Below, one piece after another: positions 9,101-17,125 of a stretch of 64,000 nt of DNA; positions within the stretch are counted from its first letter, which is position 1, and each line of letters opens with the position of its first letter. The stretch is from contig CAVQCG010000001.1 in NCBI GenBank assembly GCA_963710975.1, forward strand, positions 525,399-589,398. Reading direction: 5' to 3'. The notes below the pieces were generated by a model, which saw only the letters and a list, made by a program, of their open reading frames with translations, ran no database searches and was not told where the DNA came from. Position numbers and translations under genes: made by a program. Source of the DNA: JBBQXH01 sp963710975. Lineage in GTDB: Bacteria; Actinomycetota; Thermoleophilia; Gaiellales; Gaiellaceae.

Positions 9101-10256
9101 GTCACGGCGACCTTCTCACGGGCGATGGACGCCACGACGATCACGTCGGCGTCGTTCACGCTTCGGGCACCCGGATGGGTCGGCGATCCCGGCGACGGTC
9201 GCCTACGACTCGACGTCGCGGGTCGCGACGCTGACCCCGAACGCCAAGCTCGCGGGAAACACGGCCTACACCGCCAACCTCGACACCACCGTCAAGGCCG
9301 CCGACGGCGTCGCCCTCTCGGCAGCCGTCACCTGGACATTCACCACCACACCCCTCGCCTGCCCCTGCAGGCTCTTCTCCGCCTCGCTCACACCCTCACT
9401 CGTCAACCTGCCCGTACGCGACAACCGCCCCTTCCCGGGCCCCTGGAGCTACGAAATGGGCGTCAAGATCACCGTCGACCAACCGATGCTGCTCACCTCC
9501 ATCCGCTTCTACAAGAGCTCACAGGAAACCGGGCTCCACACCGGCAAGATCTGGAGCTCGACCGGAACCCAGCTCGCGAGCGTCGACTTCGCCAACGAGA
9601 CCACCTCCGGCTGGCAGGAGCAGCAGCTCACGACGCCGCTCTCCCTCGACGCCAACACGACCTACGTCATCTCCGTCAACGCAAACAGCGGCCTTCGCGA
9701 AGACGGCGAGCGGCCTCGCGTCCGAGATCGTCTCGGGGCCGCTCCGCTCGATCGCGGGTGGGCCCAACGGCGTCTTCGGATCCGCGGCCGGCGTCTTCCC
9801 GACCAACTCCTACCAGTCCAGCAACTACTTCGTCGACCCGGTCGTCACCACCGTCGGCACCCCGACGGCGCCGACCCTGACCCAGGCGCCCGCAAACGGC
9901 GCGATCGACGTGGCGCGGAACTCCGTGGTCACGGCCGCGTTCTCGCGGGCAATGGACGCGACCACCATCACCGGGTCGACGTTCAGGCTCGAGAAGCCGG
10001 ATGGAAGCCTCGTACCCGCCACGGTCTCGTACGACCGGGCGACCACGACGGCCAAGATCACGCCGGGCTCGCTGCTCGACTACGGCACGACCTACACCGT
10101 ACGCCTGACGAACGAGGTGACTGCGGCCGACGGCGCGCTGCTCGGCGGTCCGATCACGTGGACGTTCACGACGATCGGCGTGCCCGCGGCGCCGACCGTC
10201 GTCGACAAGTCCCCGGCGAACGCAGCGACGAACGTCGACCGGGATACACCCCGTGA
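6117..10256 (+). CDS. Giant secreted protein: FN3, dimethylformamidase-like domain, malectin, Big_5, DUF4082 (frame-disrupted)
   Basis: A signal peptide (about residues 1-25) precedes an FN3 domain (30-115), a domain of about 450 residues resembling the C-terminal domain of N,N-dimethylformamidase large subunits (NNYGGKSLYDFNS, AHDEYVS, FISGANEIYWRIRFE), a second FN3, a malectin domain (near 8240-8690), and repeated Big_5 Ig modules and DUF4082 modules. The reading frame breaks several times after 8917: about 8920, 8976, 9163 and 9694. Homologous Ig/DUF4082 protein continues in another frame each time, and the last part lies beyond this ORF, to 11005. Restoring those steps gives one protein of about 1630 residues ending in TGA at 11003-11005, overlapping the next GTG by 4 bp exactly like every other junction of the operon. 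It is probably a cell-surface or exported carbohydrate-binding protein. The dimethylformamidase-like part may be structural and not catalytic. Confidence 0.7.
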   Translation: MKRFALIAVIAAALAAAIPAVAAAAPPPSGATGIALQGKVELAWQPAAGATGYTVYRGTSAGAITTLLTPAAGIAGTTFSDTTAVNGTTYYYVVRAVDLSGESPDSLTVQATPKARACSSGNPVVVENCFPGNTGWNVQEPGAVASGGIEGFATASSVNKGGSVGLKVNTQNGATYRIEIYRTGYYAGNGARLFSVIRGLPGVLQPACTTDSSTGLIDCSSWNLSTTLTTTSSWPSGNYLLRLVREDNGSDNHILLVVRDDGSNSQVVYGTAVSNFQAYNNYGGKSLYDFNSQGGTTVAGTARAVKVSYDRPYEQPRSGLRDWYTRTEFATVFWLEREGYDVSYIANTDLESGGGLSGRKAYISPAHDEYVSSGMRAALQGARDSGVGLFISGANEIYWRIRFESGGRVQVCYKTTQSGGADPSGIPTGTWRDPAGANNPENALTGVMYVGDADNTYFPLVVSAAEGTDRVYRYTGLDTQAPGTSTSIGSSLVGWEWDARAANGQEPAGLKTLASSPATGQLIQGNGAFTTPGSATVHTVKYTAASGALVFSTGTNHWNRGLAANAAGTGEPNQIIQQITTNVLADMGAVPQTPAGDIVLDAPTAGRPDAPTGISAAPTGADGITVSWNSVAGADGYNVYRLLAPRSGGQPLGSLSNPTPITGTSFTDTGLAAATTYYYVVTTLKAGVQSVASNEANATTPASGGDSTRINSGGGEYTASTGATYRADTFSTGGSTYQVSSSTAIAGTNDPALYRDERYGQFSYAVPVANGTYDVRFHFVELYFGVSAPGGAGSRVFGMNILDTPGQDIQNLDIFAQVGAAKALVQTISNVTITDGTLNIQSVYGSADDPEVAAIEIIPTGGTTSAPTVVSTAPTNGTTGVASSVTPTATFSRAMDASTITGSSFTLKKADGTPVAGTVSYDSATLTAKFTPAARPRSDDDVRRPDHHRGEGRLTEQRWGPTWPGASRRPQLRHRRPRRRRRRLMLRPVCREMPPSRRPSHGRWTPRRSRRRRSRFGHPDGSAIPATVAYDSTSRVATLTPNAKLAGNTAYTANLDTTVKAADGVALSAAVTWTFTTTPLACPCRLFSASLTPSLVNLPVRDNRPFPGPWSYEMGVKITVDQPMLLTSIRFYKSSQETGLHTGKIWSSTGTQLASVDFANETTSGWQEQQLTTPLSLDANTTYVISVNANSGLREDGERPRVRDRLGAAPLDRGWAQRRLRIRGRRLPDQLLPVQQLLRRPGRHHRRHPDGADPDPGARKRRDRRGAELRGHGRVLAGNGRDHHHRVDVQAREAGWKPRTRHGLVRPGDHDGQDHAGLAARLRHDLHRTPDERGDCGRRRAARRSDHVDVHDDRRARGADRRRQVPGERSDERRPGYTP

Positions 10257-10990
10257 CGGCGACGTTCTCGAGATCGATGGATCCAACGTCGATCACGTCC
10301 TCCTCGTTCACGCTCCAGGACGCGGACGGGCTGCTCGTGGCCGGGACTGTCACGCTACAACGACACGACCAAGGTGGCGAAGCTGAACCCGAACGCCGAC
10401 CTCGCCGGCCGGCACGACGTTCACAGCAACCCTCACCACCGGGGTCAAGGCAGCCGATGGGACGCCGCTGGCCTCCGCGGTCACCTGGACGTTCACCACG
10501 TCCGGGTCGGCGTGCCCGTGCAGGCTCTTCTCGTCGAACCCGACACCCGCATCGGTGAACCTGTCGACGCGTGACGGCCGTCCGTTCCCGGGCCCGTGGA
10601 CGTACGAGATGGGAGTCAAGTTCACCGTCGACTCGCCGGTGCAACTGACGGCGATCCGGTTCTACAAGAGCTCGCTGGAGACCGGAGTCCACATTGGCAG
10701 GCTCTGGACGTCGACGGGAACCCAGCTCGCCTCGGAGACGTTCACCGGTGAGAGCGGCTCCGGCTGGCAGTCGCAGACGCTTGCCGCTCCGATAACGCTT
10801 CAGCCCGGCACCGTCTACGTCGTCTCGGTGAACATGAACGCGTACTACCAGAAGACGGCGAACGGGCTCGCGACCCAGATCGTGTCGGGCCCGCTCAAGT
10901 CCGTCGCGGACGGGAAGAACGGCGTCTTCGGCTCGGCCGCGGGGTTGTTCCCGACGACGCTTCTACCAGTCGAGTAACTACTTCGTCGAT
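8710..10990 (+). repeat. Intragenic repeats: four Big_5 units and two DUF4082 units
   Basis: Four Big_5 coding units start near 8710, 9030, 9840 and 10185, each with the ATFSRAMDxxTIT-type core. Two DUF4082 units lie at about 9367-9830 and 10525-10990, with near-identical segments (RPFPGPW, YEMGVK, IRFYKSS, STGTQLAS). All frame breaks of the gene fall inside this repeated stretch. Repeats of this kind are typical of modular surface proteins and are also hard to polish in assemblies. Confidence 0.7.
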
Positions 10991-11005
10991 CTCGTCGTTC
11001 GGTGA
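10253..11005 (+). pseudogene. 3' continuation of the giant secreted protein (Big_5 + second DUF4082, frameshifted)
   Basis: This is the last third of the gene that begins at 6117. Protein similarity runs through three frames: a Big_5 unit from 10253 (TATFSRSMDPTSIT), a step near 10357 (TYNDTTKVAKLNPNADLAG), another near 10408 (TTFTATLTTGVKAADGT), then a complete DUF4082 module (10555-10970, RPFPGPWTYEMGVKFTVD, IRFYKSSLETG). One more step near 10963 gives the natural C-terminus YQSSNYFVDLVVR. No start codon context supports a separate gene. The pattern fits either sequencing indels in a repeated region or a recently inactivated gene; the preserved GTGA stop/start overlap favours the former. 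Confidence 0.6.
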
Positions 11006-12306
11006 GCTCGCAGGTCGCAACGATCGAACAGACGCCGGCCGCCGCCCTCGGGCGGCGGTCGGCCCTGTCCGGCGCATGGCTGCTGACGGCGGCCATGATC
11101 GTGTCGGGCGTGCTGACGTACGCCTTCCAGATCCTGGCCGCACAGACGCTCGGGCCGCACGCCTATGGCCAGATCGCGGTGCTCTGGGGTGCGGTGTTCA
11201 TCGTCGCGATCGTTCTCTTTCGCCCGCTCGAGCAGACCACGTCGCGAACGGTCGCGGACCGGCTCGCACGAAGCGAGGAGGTTCGCACGGTTCTGCGATC
11301 GGTCGGCTTGATCGCAGCGACCGTTCTGCTTGGGCTCGGCGTGGCCTCGATCGCGTTCTGGTCGCTCATCACGGACCGGCTATTCCTCGGTAACGACCTC
11401 ATGACGGCGATGCTCGTCGCCGGGATCGTGGCGTACGCGCTCCAGTACCTGGTCCGCGGGATCCTCGGCGGGGTCCGCTGGTTCGGAGGGTACGGACTCG
11501 GGCTCCTCGCGGACGGCGCCGTCCGGCTCGCGGTGGCGGCTCCGCTCCTCGTCGTTGCTTCCCAGAGCCTCGCCGCGCTCGCAATCGTCGCCGCAGGGGT
11601 AGCGGGAGCCGCGATCCCGCTCGTCGTTGGGCGGCGGCATCTCCATCGCCTGTCCGGCGGGAGCGGCGGCCCGTCGTTCCACGTCGCATCGGCCCTCGGC
11701 TTCGCCGCTCCGGCAGCCGTCATCGCCGGCGCCGACCAGCTGCTCGTCAACGGCGCGCCGCTGCTCGTCGTGATCGGCGGCGGAGCCGGCGCGAGCGCCG
11801 CAGCCGGCGTCGTCTTCGCGGCGACCATGCTCGTCCGCGCGCCCGTCTACGTCTTCCAGGGCCTCGCTGCCGCCCTCCTCCCGAACCTCACAGACCTGCA
11901 CGCCCGGGATGAGCGCGCCGCCGTCGGCAGAGCCGTGATTCGCGTCTCGCTGATGCTCCTCGCCGGTGGAGCCCTCATCGCGCTCTTCGCATGGACCGTC
12001 GGGCCTGCGGCCATGCGACTCGTCTACGGGGACGGCTTCGAAGCCGGTCGAGTCGACCTCGCCCTGCTCGGTGCCGCCGTCGGCTTCTATCTCGCCGCCG
12101 GCACCATCTCGCAGGCCCTACTCGCGCTCGCCGCTGTCTGGCGGGCCGCGCTCGCGTGGCTCGCCGCCGCCGCGCTCTTCATCGGTCTCTATGCGGTGCT
12201 GCCGGGCGAAGCGCTCCATCGGATCAGCGTCGCATTTGCCGGTGCCATGCTGCTCGGCCTCGGGCTTCTCGCCGTGACGCTGGTCGTGAGCATGCGCCGC
12301 GAGTGA
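11002..12306 (+). CDS. Oligosaccharide flippase / Wzx-MATE-like membrane protein
   Basis: A 434-aa polytopic protein with about 12 hydrophobic helices and few charged residues, of the polysaccharide-biosynthesis (Wzx/MATE-like) superfamily. The N-terminal segment SGAWLLTAAMIVSGVLTYAF leading to AQTLGPHAYGQIAVLW is the typical first helix plus the G-P-x-x-Y-G motif of this family. The likely role is moving a lipid-linked glycan, or another lipid precursor made by the upstream enzymes, across the membrane. The GTG start lies in a GTGA overlap with the reconstructed stop of the giant surface protein, and its own stop overlaps the next GTG. Confidence 0.8.
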   Translation: MSSQVATIEQTPAAALGRRSALSGAWLLTAAMIVSGVLTYAFQILAAQTLGPHAYGQIAVLWGAVFIVAIVLFRPLEQTTSRTVADRLARSEEVRTVLRSVGLIAATVLLGLGVASIAFWSLITDRLFLGNDLMTAMLVAGIVAYALQYLVRGILGGVRWFGGYGLGLLADGAVRLAVAAPLLVVASQSLAALAIVAAGVAGAAIPLVVGRRHLHRLSGGSGGPSFHVASALGFAAPAAVIAGADQLLVNGAPLLVVIGGGAGASAAAGVVFAATMLVRAPVYVFQGLAAALLPNLTDLHARDERAAVGRAVIRVSLMLLAGGALIALFAWTVGPAAMRLVYGDGFEAGRVDLALLGAAVGFYLAAGTISQALLALAAVWRAALAWLAAAALFIGLYAVLPGEALHRISVAFAGAMLLGLGLLAVTLVVSMRRE

Positions 12307-13373
12307 CGGAAGCCGTCAATATCGGCGTCGTCGGGCTCGACGCCTGCGGAACAGAGCTCGTCCGCACGTTCGTCGACTGCCCGGGCGCGCAGGTGTCGTG
12401 GCTCTGCGATCGCCGGCGCGAGATCCGCAAGGCCATGCGCGACCGCTTCCCCGAGATCAGGGTCTCAGGGCGGTTCAATGACCTGCTCACAGACGAGACG
12501 GTCGACGCGATCGCGATCGCAACGCCGGCTGACACGCATTTCGAACTGGCGCGCAGGACGCTCGAAGCTGCGAAGCACGTCTTCGTGACGAAGCCCCTGG
12601 CGCAGTCTGGCCGGCATGCCGAGTTGCTGGTCGAGCTGGCCGGCCGCCAGCGACGCGGGCTCATGGTCGAGCATCTGCTGCTCTTCCATCCCGCGATTCG
12701 CAAGCTGAAGGAGCTGATCGAGCTCGGCCACCTCGGCGATCTCTACTACATGGAGGCTGTTCGGCAGGATCTGGCTAGGGGAGGACGCGAGGCGAGCACG
12801 CTCTGGGACCTGGGCGCTCATGACGTCGCGGTGATCCTCTACCTCATGGGTGAGGAGCCTCTCGTCGTCTCGGCACGCGGCGAGTCTCACAGCCCGAACG
12901 GCGAGGCCGATGTGGTTCTCTGTCGCCTCGGCTTCCTGAACGGCGCCTCGGCCCATCTCCACCTCTCGCGTCTCGACCCACGTGGCACGCGCCTCCTGGC
13001 AGTCATCGGCTCGGAGCGTACGGCCGTGTTCGACCGGTCAGCAGCAGACCGCGCTCTGACGATTCACGAAAGGGGCGCCGCGACGTCCGAGCGCTCGGCG
13101 AACACCCGCCTCGGCGACGTCGTCACCGTACGCCTCTCGGACGAGAATCCGCTCGAGCTCGAGTGCAAGCACTTCCTCACCGTTGTCCGCTCGGCGCGAC
13201 AGGCACGGGACGGGCGCAAGGAAGCGGCTCGCGCAGTGACCGCGCTCGACGCCCTCGAACGCTCGCTCTCGCGCGGCGGCGAGCCTGAGCCACTCTGGCA
13301 CGAAGGCGAGAGCCGTGACACGCAGGTGATCCCGCTCCTACGGGCCGAGCGCGAGAAGCGCCGATGGGCGTGA
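12303..13373 (+). CDS. Gfo/Idh/MocA-family NAD(P)-dependent sugar dehydrogenase
   Basis: A 356-aa two-domain oxidoreductase. The N-terminal Rossmann fold contains IGVVGLDACGTELVRTF and the hallmark DAIAIATPADTHFELA, followed by the catalytic-lysine loop HVFVTKPLAQS (the EKP motif, here TKP). The C-terminal alpha/beta domain carries LWDLGAHDVAVILYLMG, with the usual D/H pair. Members oxidise sugar nucleotides or polyols, and several act in glycan operons. Start GTG 12303 overlaps the flippase stop; the frame is open much further upstream, but only inside the flippase gene. It is the last gene of the seven-gene operon. The T in place of E before KP is common in distant members. Confidence 0.8.
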   Translation: MTEAVNIGVVGLDACGTELVRTFVDCPGAQVSWLCDRRREIRKAMRDRFPEIRVSGRFNDLLTDETVDAIAIATPADTHFELARRTLEAAKHVFVTKPLAQSGRHAELLVELAGRQRRGLMVEHLLLFHPAIRKLKELIELGHLGDLYYMEAVRQDLARGGREASTLWDLGAHDVAVILYLMGEEPLVVSARGESHSPNGEADVVLCRLGFLNGASAHLHLSRLDPRGTRLLAVIGSERTAVFDRSAADRALTIHERGAATSERSANTRLGDVVTVRLSDENPLELECKHFLTVVRSARQARDGRKEAARAVTALDALERSLSRGGEPEPLWHEGESRDTQVIPLLRAEREKRRWA

Positions 13374-13483
13374 CGAAGCCGTTATCGGCGCGTGCGGATG
13401 TGGATCTTGTCTGTTCTGCTCCACAGGTCTAGACGTTCGAAAAAACCTCTCCTATGCTGCGAAATAGTCCTCCCTCCGAGGGG

Positions 13484-13492
13484 TTATCCACA
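13484..13492 (+). promoter_or_regulatory. Perfect DnaA-box consensus TTATCCACA upstream of a response regulator
   Basis: TTATCCACA stands alone 23 bp before the start codon of the regulator at 13516. A possible -10 (TATGCT, 13453-13458) lies upstream. The match is exact to the bacterial DnaA-box consensus, but a single box can occur by chance, and no cluster or AT-rich unwinding region is present. This is not an origin. Confidence 0.35.
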
Positions 13493-13515
13493 ACTCCCTC
13501 GAACGAGGCACACGA

Positions 13516-14238
13516 ATGCAGCCACCAGCCACCCAACCTAGCATCGGAGAAGAGGATCAACCCCGGATGACATCCTCCGAAACACTCACAGCCGTCCTTC
13601 TCGATCCACACCCGTTGTGGCTCGATGCGGTCCAGAGCGTCCTCGCCCGCGTCGACATCGAGGTCGTCGGCAAGACGACGGCGTCGGCAGTCGCGCTCGA
13701 CCTACTCGAGGAGCACCAGCCGGATATTCTCGTGACGGCGCTCGAGCTGAAGCCGGACGGCGACGGGATCGACTGGGTCGGCGAGGCGCTCGTCCGCGCG
13801 CCCGGGCTCAAGGTCATCGTGCTCTCCATGTACGACGATCCCGCCTGGATCGATCAGGCGTTCGCCGCGGGTGCATCTGCATACGTCATCAAGACCGTCC
13901 ATCCGGACGACCTGACGGCAGCGATCCGGCAGGCGTTCGACCACTCCGTCTACCTCGCGGGCATGCGACCCCCCACGCACCCGCGCCCGCAAGCCGAACA
14001 GCCGACCCCGGGCTCGCCCGGGTTGACGCCGCGCGAGCTCGAGATCCTTCGCCTCGTCGCGGAGGGCCACTCGAACGGACAGCTCGCCCGGATGCTGTGG
14101 GTCACCGAACAGACGGTGAAGTTCCACCTCTCGAACATCTATCGCAAGCTCGGCGTCGCGAACCGCACCGAGGCGAGCCGCTGGGCGCACGTGAACGGCC
14201 TCGTCCGCGAGGCGGCAGCGCCGAAGAGCGCGGCCTAG
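13516..14238 (+). CDS. NarL/FixJ-type response regulator with pseudo-receiver
   Basis: A 240-aa protein with an N-terminal receiver-like domain (about residues 24-145), a short linker, and a C-terminal LuxR-type helix-turn-helix (LTPRELEILRLVAEG, then QTVKFHLSNIYRKLGVANR), a DNA-binding transcription factor. The strand that normally carries the phosphoacceptor aspartate reads ILVTALELKP, putting Ala75 at that position. Only one of the two acidic residues of the Mg pocket remains (LLDPHP). The switch Ser/Thr (VLSMYDD) and Lys (VIKT) are kept. It should therefore work without phosphorylation, as an orphan (no kinase gene nearby). GAGG seven bases before ATG 13516 supports this start; ATG 13567 is an alternative. 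Confidence 0.85.
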   Translation: MQPPATQPSIGEEDQPRMTSSETLTAVLLDPHPLWLDAVQSVLARVDIEVVGKTTASAVALDLLEEHQPDILVTALELKPDGDGIDWVGEALVRAPGLKVIVLSMYDDPAWIDQAFAAGASAYVIKTVHPDDLTAAIRQAFDHSVYLAGMRPPTHPRPQAEQPTPGSPGLTPRELEILRLVAEGHSNGQLARMLWVTEQTVKFHLSNIYRKLGVANRTEASRWAHVNGLVREAAAPKSAA

Positions 14239-14402
14239 TGCTCCGTCCCGAAAGTCATCTCGCGTTCCGGCGGCTGCAAACCGTCGCCGTGCGGCGTCCT
14301 CGGTCGCGCGCGTACTAGACCAGTACGCGCGCTCCCTGCGTCCTTGCCCGGCTCGGTTTTCGCACGCCGGAACATCAAGGGACTTCCGGGACGGAGCACT
14401 AG
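14235..14402. repeat. Palindromic repeat element, copy A (168 bp)
   Basis: The ends are 21-bp inverted repeats (14235-14255 and 14382-14402) with a single mismatch. Inner segments also pair (TTCCGGCG...AAACCG on both arms), and the centre is a short palindrome, GTAC-TAGACCA-GTAC, at about 14313. The whole stretch can fold as one long imperfect hairpin. It fills the gap between two converging genes and includes the TAG of the upstream regulator. It shares the core boxes GCGGCGTCCTCG and TGCGTCCTTGCC with the copy at 59905-60064, showing the two are related. It might serve as a bidirectional terminator or be a non-autonomous mobile element. Confidence 0.7.
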
Positions 14403-14405
14403 CTC

Positions 14406-15917
14406 TTACGCGCAGCCGGTCTTCAGGGTCTGGAGGCCCGTCTCACCAGCGAGGTCCGGCGCACGCTTGAGCGCCTCCCTGACGGTCTGCCGGATGAGTG
14501 CGACGTCCGGGATCGGATAGCCGTTCTTCCAGCCGGAATTGAACACCGGTGGAGCAAGGCTCACGGCAATCGTCTTCGCCGTGCTGAGCCGTGCCAGGAG
14601 CTCGATCAGGTCGGGAAGCTGCCTGATCGGGATGTCGGTCAGCATCGTCTTCTTGATGATCGAGGCGAGCTTCGGGAACGAGCGGAGGATCCTTGCCGGG
14701 CTTGCCTGCTGCTCGAGCGCGCCGAGCACGCAGCGCTGGCGACGCATCCGGTCATAGTCGCTCGTCGCCCAGCGCGTGCGGACATACCCGAGCGCGAGGC
14801 GGCCGTCCATCTCATGCGGCCCCGGCTCGAGATCGACGACGATCCACGGCTCGCCGTCGTACGGCGGCGAGACCCCCGCGTCGTAAACACGCTCCTGGAC
14901 GTTCACGGTGACGCCGCCCAGGGCGTCGACCACCTCGACGAACCCGCGGAGGTCGACGGCCGCGTAGTAGTCGATGTGCAGGCCGAGAAGCCCGCCGATC
15001 GTCTGCTCGAGAGCAGTGGCGCCGGGCACTCTGCTTCCCGGGAAGAGACCGGGGTTCGCAGTCGCATAGCCCCAGAGCGCATTGAGGATGTCGGGAAACG
15101 TGGTGAGGTCTGTATGCGCTGTCTTCGGAAACGGGACGTCGGCGAGGTTCCGCGGCAGTCCGAACAGTGCTGCCCGCTCGGTCTTCGGGTCTATGCTCAG
15201 CACCATCATCGTGTCGGTCCGAAGGCCCGTCCGGCCCGGCCCGGCATCGCCACCGAGGAGCAGGAAGTTGACCCGGCCTCGCTCCTGCCAGCTCGAGGGG
15301 GCTTCCGCCGCCTGTTCGCGTGCGGGTGCGGCCGGGCCGGTGAGGCCCACGTCCTCGCGTACAGCTGCGCCGATCCCTGCCGCGGCGGGACTCGCTCGTT
15401 CGTGCGAGATCACCGGCGGCGGCACTGTGGCGGCGACGAGAAACGGCGACGCCGGCTCGTCGTCCGCGAAGACGCTTGTGATCAGGTCGTAGTTCCGGTA
15501 GCCGTAGTAGGCGGCCGCGACATGCGGAATCGCGACGAGCGCGAGCAAGGAGACGACGACGGCAACGCGACCCGCCTGCGCGGCGCCGGAAGGTGCTCGG
15601 AAGGGAAACGCCGGACGGCGCGCACCCCGATAGGCATCGACTGCACAGTGCGCATGAAAGGCGAACACGAGCGCATTGGCAACGAGCAGGGCTAGCAGCA
15701 CATCCGGCCTGACGAGGAGCTTCAGCAGGAAGATCGATCCCTGAAGCCAGACGACAAGCGTGATCGAAGCGATCGCAACGGTCACGGCGAGCATGCCGAG
15801 CCCGCGCCGCCACCGGCCACTGTAGACCTGCCCGGCTCCGGGGACGACAGCCGAGAGGAGCCCGGCGAGGAGCGCCCGTGGCGCCCGGCCGGCGCGATAG
15901 ACGGTGTAGGTTCTCAC
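14406..15917 (-). CDS. LytR-CpsA-Psr (LCP) family cell-wall glycopolymer ligase
   Basis: A 503-aa membrane protein that, by family, transfers undecaprenyl-linked glycopolymers onto peptidoglycan outside the membrane. The N-terminal 150 residues contain a small-domain-like start (PGAGQVYSGRWRRGLGML, as in TM2/DUF5683-type proteins) and about four membrane helices. The LCP catalytic domain (about 215-400) shows the conserved arginine/aspartate motifs: GRTGLRTDTMMVLSIDPK, LFGLPRNLADV and LGYVRTRWATSDYDRMRRQ. Start GTG 15917. It lies 42 bp after the beta-propeller gene on the same strand. Its proximity to the 1.2-13.4 kb glycan operon suggests a possible role in attaching that product. Confidence 0.85.
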   Translation of the reverse strand: MRTYTVYRAGRAPRALLAGLLSAVVPGAGQVYSGRWRRGLGMLAVTVAIASITLVVWLQGSIFLLKLLVRPDVLLALLVANALVFAFHAHCAVDAYRGARRPAFPFRAPSGAAQAGRVAVVVSLLALVAIPHVAAAYYGYRNYDLITSVFADDEPASPFLVAATVPPPVISHERASPAAAGIGAAVREDVGLTGPAAPAREQAAEAPSSWQERGRVNFLLLGGDAGPGRTGLRTDTMMVLSIDPKTERAALFGLPRNLADVPFPKTAHTDLTTFPDILNALWGYATANPGLFPGSRVPGATALEQTIGGLLGLHIDYYAAVDLRGFVEVVDALGGVTVNVQERVYDAGVSPPYDGEPWIVVDLEPGPHEMDGRLALGYVRTRWATSDYDRMRRQRCVLGALEQQASPARILRSFPKLASIIKKTMLTDIPIRQLPDLIELLARLSTAKTIAVSLAPPVFNSGWKNGYPIPDVALIRQTVREALKRAPDLAGETGLQTLKTGCA

Positions 15918-15959
15918 AGCCGAACCTGACTCCTTCCTCGGCAGGACGAGGGCTCCTCT

Positions 15960-17078
15960 CTACTCCGGCGTCCCTCCTGCGGGTGGCAGCCAGCCCAGGC
16001 CGGATGCGGTAATCGGCAGCGTGTATATGGACGTGTCGCGCACTTCTCCGTAGATCTCGACTCGCCCGGCGGTCGAGACGGCGAGCCAGGCTCCGTCGGG
16101 AGACCAGGCGAATCCGTTCTGATCGACCGATCGCACGGTCACCTGTTGCAGCCGCAGGTCGACGAATGAGACCCGGCCGGGCCCCGGGGCGAATCCGACC
16201 GCGAGCTCGCGCCCGTCGGGGCTGAAGCGCACCATGTCCCCGAACCTGGCGTTGCCGGGACCGAACAGCTTCGGAAGCTCGAAGGCTGCGTCGAGTCGGC
16301 CGTCGCGCCAGAGCTCGAGCACGACCTCGCTTCCGGTCGGCTCGAGCACGAGAAGGCTGACGGCGACCTGCCCATCGGGGGACGTGTCGAAGGCAGCAAC
16401 CTGCACGGGGGTTTCGGGATCAGTATCGAGGCCGGTACGCAAGGCAGCCCCGTCGAGGAATGTCTCGCCGCCGCGCAAAAGCCGTGCGTCGAGCGGGTCA
16501 GCCGGAAGCGTCAGAAGGGCTCCATCCGACGCGTACTTGGGAAAGCAACCCGGCACCCGGTGCTCGGCGCCCGTGGCGACCGCGTGGACGATGCTCCCGT
16601 CTCCTGCGCTGCACCAGGCGAACGTGGCCCCGTCGGGAGACCACGCGGGCACGCCGACAGACTGGCCAAGATCCTGGACGATCTCGAGCTCGGGGCCAAG
16701 GCGCGCGAGCGCGAGGCTTCTCCGCGCCCGCCCGCCCGAGCGCTCGGTCGACACCACCGCGAAGCGACCCTTCGGCGACGCCCAGAGCTCGCACCCCGTG
16801 GACGGGCCCGGATCCCCGAGGTCGGCCTTCGCGAAGGACATCAGGCGAAGCCGGCAGTCATCCTCCACCGCGAGCACGAGCGAACCGGGGAGCGCCCCGG
16901 CAGCCGGGACGTCCGGGCCCTCGAGCCCTTCGGCCTGTGCCGGCTCCGGGACACTGCCCGTAGCCGACACCTGGTCAACCGTCCCGGAGCCTCGAAGCGC
17001 ATCGACAGTCGCGGCGACTGCCACGGCGCAGACCGCGCCAACGACTATGAGGTTGCGCCATCCCACGGCAGGCTCCAA
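15960..17078 (-). CDS. Membrane-anchored WD40-like/TolB-like beta-propeller protein
   Basis: A 372-aa protein. Residues about 9-28 form one N-terminal hydrophobic helix, signal anchor or signal peptide. The rest is an extracytoplasmic beta-propeller with repeated WSPDG/FSPDG motifs (VPAWSPDGATFAW, VRFSPDGRELAVGF, FAWSPDGAWLAVS), as in PD40/TolB-type propellers. The function is probably protein or glycan binding. Start TTG 17078 gives the cleanest N-terminus; a GTG four codons later is possible. It is probably co-transcribed with the downstream LCP gene. Confidence 0.65.
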   Translation of the reverse strand: MEPAVGWRNLIVVGAVCAVAVAATVDALRGSGTVDQVSATGSVPEPAQAEGLEGPDVPAAGALPGSLVLAVEDDCRLRLMSFAKADLGDPGPSTGCELWASPKGRFAVVSTERSGGRARRSLALARLGPELEIVQDLGQSVGVPAWSPDGATFAWCSAGDGSIVHAVATGAEHRVPGCFPKYASDGALLTLPADPLDARLLRGGETFLDGAALRTGLDTDPETPVQVAAFDTSPDGQVAVSLLVLEPTGSEVVLELWRDGRLDAAFELPKLFGPGNARFGDMVRFSPDGRELAVGFAPGPGRVSFVDLRLQQVTVRSVDQNGFAWSPDGAWLAVSTAGRVEIYGEVRDTSIYTLPITASGLGWLPPAGGTPE

Positions 17079-17125
17079 CCGTAGTCTGGCGGTCCAGCGG
17101 GCCGCGCGTCAGCGTGAGAGGTGGA

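Noticed and set aside
13484..13492. Replication origin suggested by a perfect DnaA box
   Set aside because: Single box, no dnaA/dnaN/gyrB neighbours and no AT-rich unwinding element.
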